From contig JAUMWW010000018.1 of NCBI GenBank assembly GCA_030529445.1, positions 1 through 51,376 on the forward strand: DNA of 51,376 nt. Direction: 5' to 3'. The notes under the pieces are model-generated. The model was not told the origin of the DNA. It saw only the letters and a list, made by a program, of their open reading frames with translations, and searched no databases. This document shows, piece by piece, positions 27,707 to 35,582 of the stretch (positions are counted from its first letter, which is position 1; each line of letters starts with the position of its first letter). A program made the translations under genes and the position numbers. Source of the stretch: Johnsonella sp. Lineage in GTDB: Bacteria; Bacillota; Clostridia; Lachnospirales; Lachnospiraceae.

Positions 27707-28733
27707 AGTTTTAAAACGGGTACGAAGAAAGAAGAGGAGGAATCGGAAATGGATTCTTCTTCTTTTGTTGCCGCTGATCCTAAGTCTGGGCTTCGGCTTT
27801 CTCTATTTTACTTCCAGACCCTCGATCAGTTATGACTTCAAGAGCAGGTTTGCCTCTTTCTATGCGAGTTCTCCGGATACGCTTTATCCGAAAGGATTTG
27901 CCTGGGATATCGCAGTCGTTGAGGGAGATTTCGGGGAGGATGAGGATTTCTTACCCTCTGCCGGTCTGCTTTGCAGCATGAACGGCGGTCAAGCTCTCTT
28001 TTCAAAAAATGCCTTCCGGAAAATGCATCCTGCCAGTACGACAAAGATTATGACGGCTCTGATCGCCATCAAATATGCAAATCTCGAAGAGGAGATCAGT
28101 GTCGGCTCCGAAGTCAGGATCACGGAGGAAAAGACCAGCATGGCGGGGCTCAATCCGGGAGATCGGCTGAGCATGAAGGATCTTTTGTACGGACTGATGC
28201 TCCCTTCGGGAAACGATGCCGCCAATGCAATAGCGGTTCATATGGCGGGAGATGTCGATGCCTTCTCCCGAAGAATGAATGAGGAGGCTGCAAATCTTCT
28301 CGCGGTGGATACTCATTTTACCAATCCTCACGGATTGACCGATGAAAACCATTATACCAGTGCATACGATCTCTATCTGATTTTTAAAGAAGCGATGAAG
28401 TATCCGGTCTTTCGCGAGCTGATCAAAACACCGAGATATACCGCAAAATATTTTGATAAGGACAAAAAGCCGGTAACCAAAACATGGGAAAATACGAATT
28501 TATATCTCTTCGATGCTTCTCTTGCTCCGGCTGATGTAAGACCTTTTTTGGATCTTTCTTCCGGAACAGATATTCTCGGCGGAAAAACCGGCACTACCGG
28601 TGCAGCCAGAAACTGTCTTGTCCTCGGGAGCAGCAGAAACGAGGAAGAATATGTATCCGTAATTTTAAAAGCGCCGGGCAAAGCCGCGCTCTATGAAAAT
28701 ATGACGAATCTTCTCGACAAAATAGAGCAGTAG
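27669..28733 (+). CDS. D-alanyl-D-alanine carboxypeptidase, peptidase S11 family
   Basis: A low-molecular-weight penicillin-binding protein that removes the terminal D-Ala from peptidoglycan stem peptides. The S11 motifs are intact: HPASTTKIMTAL (SxxK), PSGNDAANAIAVHM (SGN) and GGKTGTTGAA (KTG). A basic cytoplasmic start (KRVRRKKRRNRK) and one transmembrane helix (about residues 28-47) anchor it. The usual C-terminal beta domain and amphipathic anchor of PBP5 are missing, so it is a short form. The start is uncertain: GTG 27669 and TTG 27678 are the only plausible in-frame codons, both inside mgsA, and neither has a strong site. A perfect AGGAGG at 27734 points to an out-of-frame ATG at 27749. 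Confidence 0.88.
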   Translation: MGILNSGIYTENKVLKRVRRKKRRNRKWILLLLLPLILSLGFGFLYFTSRPSISYDFKSRFASFYASSPDTLYPKGFAWDIAVVEGDFGEDEDFLPSAGLLCSMNGGQALFSKNAFRKMHPASTTKIMTALIAIKYANLEEEISVGSEVRITEEKTSMAGLNPGDRLSMKDLLYGLMLPSGNDAANAIAVHMAGDVDAFSRRMNEEAANLLAVDTHFTNPHGLTDENHYTSAYDLYLIFKEAMKYPVFRELIKTPRYTAKYFDKDKKPVTKTWENTNLYLFDASLAPADVRPFLDLSSGTDILGGKTGTTGAARNCLVLGSSRNEEEYVSVILKAPGKAALYENMTNLLDKIEQ

Positions 28734-28735
28734 TA

Positions 28736-28764
28736 TTGCTGTTTCGTTAAGAATAACTTATAAT
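28736..28764 (+). promoter_or_regulatory. Promoter of the small P-loop gene
   Basis: TTGCTG (28736-28741), a 17-base spacer, TATAAT (28759-28764). It starts right after the carboxypeptidase stop codon. Confidence 0.65.
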
Positions 28765-28828
28765 ACATATATCTATTTTAAGATCATATAAATAGTTTAC
28801 TTAAATCAATTTTCAGGAGGAAGAAGAT

Positions 28829-29248
28829 ATGGTTCAGATCATTGCAGGAAAAAAAGGCAAAGGAAAGACGAAATATCTGTTGGAAAAAGCAAATTCGGCA
28901 ATTAAGGAAGCAAGAGGCTCCGTAGCCTATCTCGATAAAAGCTCCAAGCATATGTACGAACTGAATAATAAGATCAGATTAATTAACGTCAGCGATTATC
29001 CCGTTGATACGGCGGAAGGTTTTATCGGATTTATTTCGGGAATTATTTCTCAGGACAGAGATCTTGAGATACTTTTCTTAGACAGCTTTTTGAAATTGGC
29101 TTCACTGGAGGGAGAGGATATTACTTCCGTTATTGATATTCTTGAAAAAATAGGAAATAAATATAATTTGACATTTGTGCTCAGCATCTCTTTGGATACC
29201 GACGAGCTGCCTGAAAATGCCAAGAAAAATGTCATTATTTCATTATAA
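28829..29248 (+). CDS. Small orphan P-loop protein of unknown function
   Basis: A 139-residue soluble protein. Its N-terminus holds a Walker A loop, GKKGKGKT at residues 7-14, and a Walker B-like strand LEILFLDS with the Asp at about 85. The rest is a compact alpha/beta sequence with no partner domain, far shorter than most P-loop ATPases. Similar small proteins in clostridial genomes have been called twitching-motility or PilT-like, which I do not think is justified, since no PilT secretion-ATPase boxes are present. CAGGAGGAAG gives a strong ribosome binding site, and a good promoter precedes it. It lies just before the HlyD-like and SepF genes, so a link to division or envelope work is possible but only positional. 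Confidence 0.75.
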   Translation: MVQIIAGKKGKGKTKYLLEKANSAIKEARGSVAYLDKSSKHMYELNNKIRLINVSDYPVDTAEGFIGFISGIISQDRDLEILFLDSFLKLASLEGEDITSVIDILEKIGNKYNLTFVLSISLDTDELPENAKKNVIISL

Positions 29249-29307
29249 TAATTGATAAAGTAAACGGATTTATTTTTATCATAAGGAAACTTTCATCAAC
29301 ATTTCTT

Positions 29308-29340
29308 ATTAGGCAGTTTCTCGACCGAGAGCTGTCTAAT
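29308..29340. repeat. Inverted repeat overlapping the promoter of the HlyD-like gene
   Basis: ATTAGGCAG (29308-29316) pairs with CTGTCTAAT (29332-29340), one position being G-U in plus RNA; inside, TCTC/GAGA can pair around GACC. The right arm ends 3 bases before the TATAAT at 29344. It may be a terminator for the P-loop gene or an operator; a U-tract is lacking. Confidence 0.4.
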
Positions 29341-29349
29341 ATTTATAAT
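29321..29349 (+). promoter_or_regulatory. Candidate promoter of the HlyD-like/yggS/sepF run
   Basis: TCGACC (29321-29326), a 17-base spacer, TATAAT (29344-29349). Transcription would start near 29356, 28 bases before the TTG at 29384. The -35 is 4 of 6 and sits in the loop of the inverted repeat at 29308-29340. Confidence 0.5.
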
Positions 29350-29383
29350 CGGCGGACTTTCATTTGAAACGGAGAAGAATAAC

Positions 29384-29524
29384 TTGGCAAAAACAGTAAA
29401 CATTAACGATTACAGAACTCCTTTAAAATATAAGCTCCTCATAATCGTTATAATAACTACGGCTCTGTATACGGCTTTTTCCTTTTATACCCAGTTGAGT
29501 CGGAATGCGGTTTTTTTTTTATGA
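29384..29524 (+). CDS. N-terminal fragment (membrane anchor) of the frameshifted HlyD-like gene
   Basis: The TTG at 29384 has GGAG nine bases upstream and opens a 46-residue frame: a short polar start (AKTVNINDYRTPLKYK), one transmembrane helix (about residues 17-34, LLIIVIITTALYTAFSF), then SRNAVFF and a stop at 29522-29524. The stop comes directly after a run of ten T (29511-29520). Removing one T joins this frame exactly to the large one that follows, giving a 494-residue protein with the cytoplasmic start and membrane anchor that the larger ORF lacks. It is therefore the 5' end of the same gene rather than a separate small protein. Confidence 0.7.
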   Translation: MAKTVNINDYRTPLKYKLLIIVIITTALYTAFSFYTQLSRNAVFFL

Positions 29525-30869
29525 GGTGAAAGAGGGCTCGATTATCAATAACAAGGAATATTCCGGTCTGATTTTAAGAAATGAAATTATTCAGCGCGCA
29601 CCTGCCGCGGGGTATATTAATTTTTACACCCGTGAGGGAAAGAGAGTGGCGGCGGGAAATAATGTGTCCTCTATCGACGAATCCGGCAATATACAGCAAT
29701 ATCTTGAAGATAATTCCTTATCGGGCGTGAATTTAAGCGATAAAAACCTCAAGGAGATTAAAAAAGAACTTTCCGCCTTTTCTCTTAAATACAATGATTC
29801 GGAGTTTTATGCGATTTATGATGCAAAATACAATATTTCTTCCAGCATTATCGAATTGACCAATTTCGACACCTTGAATTCATTGGATGATATGATGAAG
29901 GCGGAGGGAGGCAATTATTTGATTCAGACCGCTCCCAGTTCCGGCATCGTATCCTTTTATATTGACGATTTTTCCGATAAGGATGAGAGCAGCCTCAAAG
30001 AAAGCGATTTCGACAGTTCAAAATATGGGGCAAATTTTATCAAATCGGGAGAACTCGTCGATAAGGATGCTGCGATCTTTAAAATCATCAGCTCCGATAT
30101 ATGGTCGATTATCTTTAAGCTGAATGAAGAAGACAGTGCCGCTTTTGCAGATAAGGATTTCCTCAAGGTAAAGTTTCGCGGAAAAGACATGAGCCTCAGA
30201 GGGGATTTTTCGACTTTCACGAGCAGCGAAGGTATTCTCTACGGGAAGCTCGTCTTCGATAAATACATGATCCAATTTGAAAATGACCGCTTTGTTAATT
30301 TCGATATAGAAACGGAAGATTCTTCCGGACTTAAAATTCCCAAAAAATCCGTTATCGAAAAGGAATTTTACACTGTTCCGGGAAAATATATTACAAGAGG
30401 AGGAAACGGACTGAAAGAGGGTTTCCTCAAGGAAAGCGCCCAGGGAGCTCAAGCCGAGTTTGTGCCCGTCGATATCTTCTATCAGGATGAAACCTATGCT
30501 TATCTGGAAATCGGAGAGGATGAGCCGCTTAAGGAAGGGGATTATATCTACGACTCGGGCGGAAAGGAAAATGTGCAGATTTCCTCCTCAGCCATTCTTT
30601 CCGAAGAAGAATCGGAGGAAGAAAGCGAAGAAAGCTATACTCCCCCGCTCAGCTCGGCTGTGACAAGGCAGCGGATCGGCGAGAAAGCGACTTTGCCGGG
30701 AGTGTATAATATTAATAAGGGCTTTGCGGCTTTTCGTCATATCGAAGTGCTCAGCTCCAATGATGAATACTATATCATCAAAAAGAATACGAAACACGGT
30801 TTATCCGTTTATGATCATATTCTGCTCGATACGGAGGGGGTAAACGAGGGTGATTTCATATATCAATAA
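29505..30869 (+). CDS. HlyD-like membrane-fusion-type protein, main frame (frameshifted at T10)
   Basis: A 454-residue frame resembling the HlyD-family adaptor-like proteins found beside sepF in clostridial genomes. The early part has a lipoyl/barrel-like beta pattern (APAAGYINFYTREGKRVAAGNNV) and the C-terminal part further short beta segments with acidic serine-rich linkers (about residues 363-380). No membrane segment is present in this frame; it is encoded upstream at 29384 in another frame, separated by the T10 tract. The ATG at 29505 has no ribosome binding site and its second to fifth codons are made of the T-run, so it is not a natural start. The gene may be phase-variable, read by polymerase slippage, broken, or carry a sequencing indel. 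It ends 9 bases before yggS. Function in division or export is inferred only from position. Confidence 0.7.
   Translation: MRFFFYEVKEGSIINNKEYSGLILRNEIIQRAPAAGYINFYTREGKRVAAGNNVSSIDESGNIQQYLEDNSLSGVNLSDKNLKEIKKELSAFSLKYNDSEFYAIYDAKYNISSSIIELTNFDTLNSLDDMMKAEGGNYLIQTAPSSGIVSFYIDDFSDKDESSLKESDFDSSKYGANFIKSGELVDKDAAIFKIISSDIWSIIFKLNEEDSAAFADKDFLKVKFRGKDMSLRGDFSTFTSSEGILYGKLVFDKYMIQFENDRFVNFDIETEDSSGLKIPKKSVIEKEFYTVPGKYITRGGNGLKEGFLKESAQGAQAEFVPVDIFYQDETYAYLEIGEDEPLKEGDYIYDSGGKENVQISSSAILSEEESEEESEESYTPPLSSAVTRQRIGEKATLPGVYNINKGFAAFRHIEVLSSNDEYYIIKKNTKHGLSVYDHILLDTEGVNEGDFIYQ
29511..29520 (+). repeat. Homopolymer tract T10 inside the HlyD-like gene
   Basis: Ten consecutive T within the coding region. 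A count of nine would fuse the two frames; ten gives a stop three codons later. Tracts of nine or more A or T are prone to replication slippage and to RNA polymerase slippage. Confidence 0.9.
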
Positions 30870-30878
30870 GGAGGCGAT

Positions 30879-31592
30879 ATGATCAAAGAAAATCTTTCTC
30901 TTATACGCCAGAACATCTGCAAGTCATGTCAAAAGGTAGAGCGGGATCCGGATGAAGTAAAGCTGATCGCCGTCAGCAAGACAAAGCCGCTCTCTTTGAT
31001 CCGTGAAGCATATGATTGCGGAATCAGAGATTTCGGCGAAAACAAGGTAAAGGAGATTCTGGAAAAGAAACCTTTATTGCCTGCCGATATACGCTGGCAT
31101 ATGATAGGGCATCTTCAGACCAATAAAGTCAGACCGATTATCCGCGAGGTTGCGATGATTCATTCCGTAGACAGCATTCGGCTTGCGGACTGTATCGATA
31201 CCGAGGGCAGGAAAGCGGGAATCATCGTAGAAGGTCTGCTTCAGGTAAATATTGCAGGAGAGGAGAGCAAGTTCGGATTCCCTCCCGACGAGCTGATGGA
31301 ATCCCTTGAAAGGCTTAGCGTTTACCGATTCTTTAAGATAAAAGGGCTGATGACGGTCGCTCCCTTTGTAAAAAATCCCGAATATAATCGTAATATTTTT
31401 TTAAAATTAAGAGATTTTTCAGTTGACATTAAGCGTAAAAAAATCGATAATATTAGCATGGATTTTCTGTCTATGGGAATGACGGAAGACTATTCTGTAG
31501 CTATCGAAGAAGGTGCAGACTATATCAGAATCGGCACCGCTTTATTCGGAGCCAGAGAGATAGGGAGAGGACGAAATGAGTATATTGGCTAA
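30879..31592 (+). CDS. YggS/YlmE-family PLP homeostasis protein
   Basis: This family binds pyridoxal phosphate without known enzyme activity and balances cellular PLP and amino acids. The protein has the single alanine-racemase-like barrel domain. The cofactor lysine is in the AVSKTKP motif (residues 31-37), with FGENKVKE and WHMIGHLQTNK next and FLSMGMTEDYSVAIEEGA, IRIGTALFG near the end. Length 237 residues, normal. AAGGAGGCG precedes the ATG. The gene overlaps sepF by 17 bases, and the ylmE-ylmF order is the classical Gram-positive division cluster arrangement. Confidence 0.94.
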   Translation: MIKENLSLIRQNICKSCQKVERDPDEVKLIAVSKTKPLSLIREAYDCGIRDFGENKVKEILEKKPLLPADIRWHMIGHLQTNKVRPIIREVAMIHSVDSIRLADCIDTEGRKAGIIVEGLLQVNIAGEESKFGFPPDELMESLERLSVYRFFKIKGLMTVAPFVKNPEYNRNIFLKLRDFSVDIKRKKIDNISMDFLSMGMTEDYSVAIEEGADYIRIGTALFGAREIGRGRNEYIG

Positions 31593-32121
31593 ATTTATTG
31601 ATAAATTTAGGATTGACGGAACGGATTTCGAAGATGAAGATATGGAATACTATGATGACGAAGAGTTTGAAACCAAACCGGTAAAAGCATCGCCGTCCAG
31701 GCGCGTCAGAGAAGAATCCTATATAGATGAGGAGCCTGCCGAGCAATCCAAAATATTTTCCAGGTCAAAGGTTACGCCGATCAGGAGAAGCGGCAACACC
31801 AATATGGAAGTGGTGCTGGTACGTCCGAATTCTTTTGAGGATTCTCAGCAGATCTGCGATTATTTGCGTGCGGGAAAAGCCGTCGTTTTAAATATGGAAG
31901 GACTGCATATCGAGCTTGCACAGAGAGTGATCGATTTTTCATGCGGTGCCACCTATAGCATAGACGGTAAGCTGCAAAAAATTTCCAGAAGTATTTTTAT
32001 AGTAACTCCTAAGTCTGTGGATCTTTCCGGAGATTTTCAGAGCCTGCTCAATCCCGAGACTTCTTCAAGAACTTCTTCATCGGGATTATCCGGTCTATCC
32101 GGAATGAGATATCAGCATTAA
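31576..32121 (+). CDS. sepF: Cell division protein SepF
   Basis: SepF binds FtsZ and the membrane and helps build the septum in Gram-positive bacteria. The short N-terminal membrane-binding helix (MSILAKFIDKF) is followed by an acidic, disordered linker (about residues 18-75) and the SepF/DUF552 core (about 85-155) with VVLVRPNSFEDSQQICDYL and VVLNMEGLHIELAQRVIDF. A Ser/Gly-rich tail ends the 181-residue protein. Its start overlaps yggS by 17 bases; GGGAGAGGAC serves as ribosome binding site. It is followed after 3 bases by the YlmH-like gene. Confidence 0.95.
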   Translation: MSILAKFIDKFRIDGTDFEDEDMEYYDDEEFETKPVKASPSRRVREESYIDEEPAEQSKIFSRSKVTPIRRSGNTNMEVVLVRPNSFEDSQQICDYLRAGKAVVLNMEGLHIELAQRVIDFSCGATYSIDGKLQKISRSIFIVTPKSVDLSGDFQSLLNPETSSRTSSSGLSGLSGMRYQH

Positions 32122-32124
32122 GCA

Positions 32125-32889
32125 ATGAACGAAAAGGATACCGCATTTTTAAAACGGAGAATCGAAGATCTGGCTTTAAAATGCCATCTCGGAAATTTTC
32201 CTACGAATACGTTTTTTTTGAACTTACACGAGCAAACTGTATTTCATTCAATGACTTCTCTGCCTCCCGTCAAGCATATTACCTGCGGAGGTTATGAAGA
32301 AGCGGAACGAAAAATAGTTTGCTTTCTGCCGTATTATGCAGATATTGAAGATCTCGATCCGAATACATATTTTGATTATCTTAAAATTTTTTCTCTGCAT
32401 AAGAAATTTGCTCAAAGTCTTTCGCATAGAGACTATCTCGGTGCGCTGATGAATCTCGGCATAGAACGTCATATGATGGGAGATATCTGCGTTTCGGAGG
32501 ATTGCGCCCATCTGATCGTTTTAAAATCCGTATCGGAACTGATCATCGGAGAGCTTTCCTTTGTAAAAAATACGAAGGTTGCCGTAGAAAGAAGCGCACA
32601 GGCGGAACTTTTAAGTACCCGTCAGCCCCTGTACTCCCGTATCAATATCTCTTCCCCGCGCCTGGATTCGGTCATTGCTTCCGTTTACCGGCTTTCCAGA
32701 ACAGAGGCGGTAAAATATATCGATGCCGAAAAAGTATTTATCAATTCGGTAAATACCCTTTCTCATTCCAAGGGCTTAGCGGAGGGAGATATGGTATCCG
32801 TAAGAGGTTTGGGGAGATTTCGCTATCTCGGAAGGGAAAAGAGCACGAAAAAAGGTCGCATTTTTGCGGAAATTGAGCTCTATGCCTGA
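32125..32889 (+). CDS. YlmH-family S4-domain RNA-binding protein
   Basis: A 254-residue protein of the YlmH family, whose members bind ribosomes or RNA and help rescue or quality control in Firmicutes. The C-terminal S4 domain (about residues 178-235) is clear: SPRLDSVIASVYRLSRTEAV, KVFINSVNTLSHSKGLAEGD and VSVRGLGRFRYLG. The N-terminal part carries the typical YLDPYE-like region and GAMNLGIERHMMGDI-like segment (LGALMNLGIERHMMGDI). It follows sepF closely, as in Bacillus and Streptococcus; a ylmG gene, usual between them, is not present. aroB starts 19 bases after its stop. Confidence 0.92.
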   Translation: MNEKDTAFLKRRIEDLALKCHLGNFPTNTFFLNLHEQTVFHSMTSLPPVKHITCGGYEEAERKIVCFLPYYADIEDLDPNTYFDYLKIFSLHKKFAQSLSHRDYLGALMNLGIERHMMGDICVSEDCAHLIVLKSVSELIIGELSFVKNTKVAVERSAQAELLSTRQPLYSRINISSPRLDSVIASVYRLSRTEAVKYIDAEKVFINSVNTLSHSKGLAEGDMVSVRGLGRFRYLGREKSTKKGRIFAEIELYA

Positions 32890-32908
32890 TCAAAGACAGG
32901 AGGATGGG

Positions 32909-34057
32909 ATGCAGAAGCCGGATTTTGCAAAGAATCAAGAGAAAATTTTATTTCAATACCGGGAACGCAAGGAGTATATCCTGAAAATCGCTTACGGATT
33001 CGAGGATCTGGCTTCGGAGCTGGAGCTTCTCTTATCCGGGAAAGCCGATAACCCACAGGAAAAAAATCCTTGCGTAAAGCTTTGTCTTCTTTGCGACTCC
33101 AATACGAAAAAACTGATTTTGCCCTCCTTAAAAAAAGCGCTTTCTCCCTTTTTTCCCCGGCTCCATGTCCTTTCCTTTCCGGCGGGAGAGGAGCAGAAAA
33201 ATCAGAAAACTTTAAACCGAATCTATCGTTTTTTGCTGAAAAATAATTTTTCCAGAGGGGACTGCATTCTTTCTCTCGGGGGAGGAACGGTGGGGGATAT
33301 CGGAGGCTTTGCCGCCGCAACCTATTTGCGCGGTCTTTCGCATATTCAGATTCCGAGCACTCTGCTTGCGATGACGGATGCCTCGCTCGGGGGGAAAACC
33401 GGGATAGATTATTGCGGATTCAAAAATATGATCGGCGCATTTTATATGCCCTCACTGGTGTATATCAATATCAAGCTGCTTTTTTCTCTTCCCGAAAGAG
33501 AATTTGCTTCCGGTATGGCGGAGGTCTTAAAGCATGCTCTGATCGCTTCCGCTTCGCAATATCGCTTTATTCTTTCAAAGCGGAAGGAAATCCGGGCGAG
33601 AGAGCCCTCCGTTTTATATGATATGCTTCAAAAAAGCATTGAAACAAAAAAAAAGATTGTGGAATCGGATCCCTTAGAAAAGGGAGAAAGAGCTTTGCTC
33701 AATTTCGGGCATACGCTCGGGCACGCAATCGAAAAAGAAAGCGCGTTTTCCCTTCGCCACGGAGAAGCCGTTGCTCTAGGCATGCTCGCCGCAATGCAGA
33801 TCAGTGTTAAAAGAGGATATCTGAATCAAAACGAGCTCGAGGAATTTCGTACGCTTCTTCAATCGCTGAATCTGCCGGTATTTTTCGAGGCTTTGGATAT
33901 CGATCACATTTGCGAGAGCACATGGAAGGATAAAAAAAGAGCGGGAGAGCAGATTCGTTTTATCCTGCTTAAAAAAATAGGAGAAGCATTCATCGACAGA
34001 AAGGTGGATCTTTTGCAAATGAAGGAGGCTTTAGACAGCATTTATGGTAAAAAATAA
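32909..34057 (+). CDS. aroB: 3-dehydroquinate synthase
   Basis: AroB makes 3-dehydroquinate from DAHP with NAD+ and a divalent metal, the second step of the shikimate pathway. Motifs include LGGGTVGDIGGFAAATYLRG with the NAD loop, IPSTLLAMTDASLGGKTGID, and the metal histidines in NFGHTLGHAIE and LRHGEAVALGM. The ATG at 32909 follows a perfect AGGAGG by 5 bases, which decides the start; the longer frame begins with a TTG inside ylmH. This gives 382 residues, a little above the usual 350-360. In this cluster aroB occupies the place where divIVA is normally found. It overlaps lspA by 14 bases. Confidence 0.94.
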   Translation: MQKPDFAKNQEKILFQYRERKEYILKIAYGFEDLASELELLLSGKADNPQEKNPCVKLCLLCDSNTKKLILPSLKKALSPFFPRLHVLSFPAGEEQKNQKTLNRIYRFLLKNNFSRGDCILSLGGGTVGDIGGFAAATYLRGLSHIQIPSTLLAMTDASLGGKTGIDYCGFKNMIGAFYMPSLVYINIKLLFSLPEREFASGMAEVLKHALIASASQYRFILSKRKEIRAREPSVLYDMLQKSIETKKKIVESDPLEKGERALLNFGHTLGHAIEKESAFSLRHGEAVALGMLAAMQISVKRGYLNQNELEEFRTLLQSLNLPVFFEALDIDHICESTWKDKKRAGEQIRFILLKKIGEAFIDRKVDLLQMKEALDSIYGKK

Positions 34058-34553
34058 AACATCACAGTATATCTTTTTCATCCTGCTTTCATGTACTGCG
34101 ATATTTATCGACAGAATAAGCAAAATACTAGCAATCAAACATCTCGCCTCGGGGCGGAGATTTCCCGTTTTTTCCGATATTTTGGAATTTCTTTATTCAG
34201 AAAACAGAGGCGCCGCATTCGGTATTTTACAGGGGCAGAAGCTGCTTTTCTTTATTATCGGATTTTTGGTAATCATCGGCATTTTTTATGTGCTGCACAG
34301 GCTTCCCTGCACTCCGAAATACCTTTATCTGTATTTATGCATGGTTCTTATTTTTTCCGGAGCCATCGGAAACCTGATCGACAGAGTGATTTACGGATAT
34401 GTCGTGGATTTCATTTATTTCGTTCCTATTGATTTTCCGATTTTTAATATTGCCGATATCTACGTCAGCCTCGCTACTTTCTTTCTCATCATTCTCTTCC
34501 TCTTTGTTTACAAGGATGAGGATATGGAGTTTATGAAAAGGAGCAGATCCTGA
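34044..34553 (+). CDS. lspA: Lipoprotein signal peptidase
   Basis: LspA cleaves the signal peptide of prolipoproteins after lipid attachment to the cysteine. This 169-residue protein has four transmembrane segments and the catalytic aspartates D113 (GNLIDR) and D138 (FNIADIY), plus the conserved SENRGAAFG and GYVVDFI stretches. The start overlaps the end of aroB by 14 bases, and its last base is shared with the ATG of the RluD-family gene. Its likely substrates in this window are the lipoproteins at 38334 and 47728. Confidence 0.95.
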   Translation: MVKNKTSQYIFFILLSCTAIFIDRISKILAIKHLASGRRFPVFSDILEFLYSENRGAAFGILQGQKLLFFIIGFLVIIGIFYVLHRLPCTPKYLYLYLCMVLIFSGAIGNLIDRVIYGYVVDFIYFVPIDFPIFNIADIYVSLATFFLIILFLFVYKDEDMEFMKRSRS

Positions 34554-35449
34554 TGCAAAATATAGCAATGGTATGCGATCGGGAGGGGGTAAGGCTGGAT
34601 CAGTATATCAATTCCAGAGGCTTGGGGCTGACCCGATCTTATATCCAAAAACTGATAAAGGACGGAAATATCAAGGTTAATGAAAAGTTTGAAAAGAGCA
34701 GCTACCGGGTGGATATCGGAGATGAGATCCTGCTTGCCCTCCCGGATCCGGAAGAAATAGAGCTTATGCCGGAGGATATTCCTCTGGACATCTATTATGA
34801 AGACGAGGATCTAATCCTGGTCAATAAGCCCAAAGATATGGTAGTGCACCCGGCTGCCGGGCATTATTCGCAGACCCTTGTCAATGCGCTGCTCTTTCAT
34901 TGCAAATCCAGTCTTTCCGGGATCAACGGAAAACTCAGACCGGGTATCGTCCACAGAATCGACAAGGATACTACGGGATTGATTATCGCCTGCAAAAATG
35001 ACAAAGCGCATGAGCATATTGCAAACCAGCTCAGGGAACATAGCATCAAGAGGCTTTACAGAGCGATCGTCTGCGGCGTTCTCAAGGAAGACAGCGGAAC
35101 GATAGACCGACCTCTGGGCAGAAACCCGCTGGATCGAAAAAAAATAGCGATCTGCGAGGACGGCAAAAAATCAATCACTCATTATCGCGTTCTACAGCGC
35201 TTTAAGAATCATACTTATATCGAATGCAGGCTGGAAACCGGAAGAACGCATCAAATCAGGGTACATATGGCTTCCATAGGGCATCCTCTTTTGGGAGATG
35301 TCATCTACGGGAAGAAAGACGAGTTTAAGCTTCGCGGTCAAACTCTGCATGCGATGGTGCTCGGCTTTATCCATCCAAAGAGCGGAGAATACCTTGAATT
35401 TTCGGCAAAGCTGCCCGATTATTTCGAGCATCTGCTCCATATTCTGTAG
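34553..35449 (+). CDS. RluD-family 23S rRNA pseudouridine synthase
   Basis: This enzyme isomerises uridines to pseudouridine in structural RNA. An S4 RNA-binding domain covers about residues 12-62 (RLDQYINSRGLGLTRSYIQK), and the RluA-type catalytic domain follows with HRIDKDTTGLI, the catalytic Asp being D137. KRLYRAIVCG, GRTHQIRVHMASIGHPLLGD and the C-terminal HAMVLGFIHP are also family marks. At 298 residues it has the RluD length; position next to lspA is conserved in Firmicutes. Which uridines it modifies is not determined by sequence alone. Confidence 0.92.
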   Translation: MQNIAMVCDREGVRLDQYINSRGLGLTRSYIQKLIKDGNIKVNEKFEKSSYRVDIGDEILLALPDPEEIELMPEDIPLDIYYEDEDLILVNKPKDMVVHPAAGHYSQTLVNALLFHCKSSLSGINGKLRPGIVHRIDKDTTGLIIACKNDKAHEHIANQLREHSIKRLYRAIVCGVLKEDSGTIDRPLGRNPLDRKKIAICEDGKKSITHYRVLQRFKNHTYIECRLETGRTHQIRVHMASIGHPLLGDVIYGKKDEFKLRGQTLHAMVLGFIHPKSGEYLEFSAKLPDYFEHLLHIL

Positions 35450-35502
35450 AAGAAAGCTTCGTCCTCGGAAACGATTTTATTGCAACAAAGTTTTGCAGCA
35501 TA

Positions 35503-35531
35503 TATACAAGCAATATGATTTGGTGTATAAT
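35503..35531 (+). promoter_or_regulatory. Promoter of the first cytidylate kinase-like gene
   Basis: TATACA (35503-35508), a 17-base spacer, TATAAT (35526-35531), about 50 bases before the ATG at 35583. Confidence 0.6.
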
Positions 35532-35582
35532 TAAGCCAAATGAACATCAATATAGATTGATATATGAGAGGAGTTGGGGATA

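Noticed and set aside
28829-29248. PilT or twitching-motility annotation for the small P-loop protein
   Set aside because: Only the Walker motifs are shared; the Asp and His boxes and the size of secretion ATPases are missing, and no pilus genes are near.
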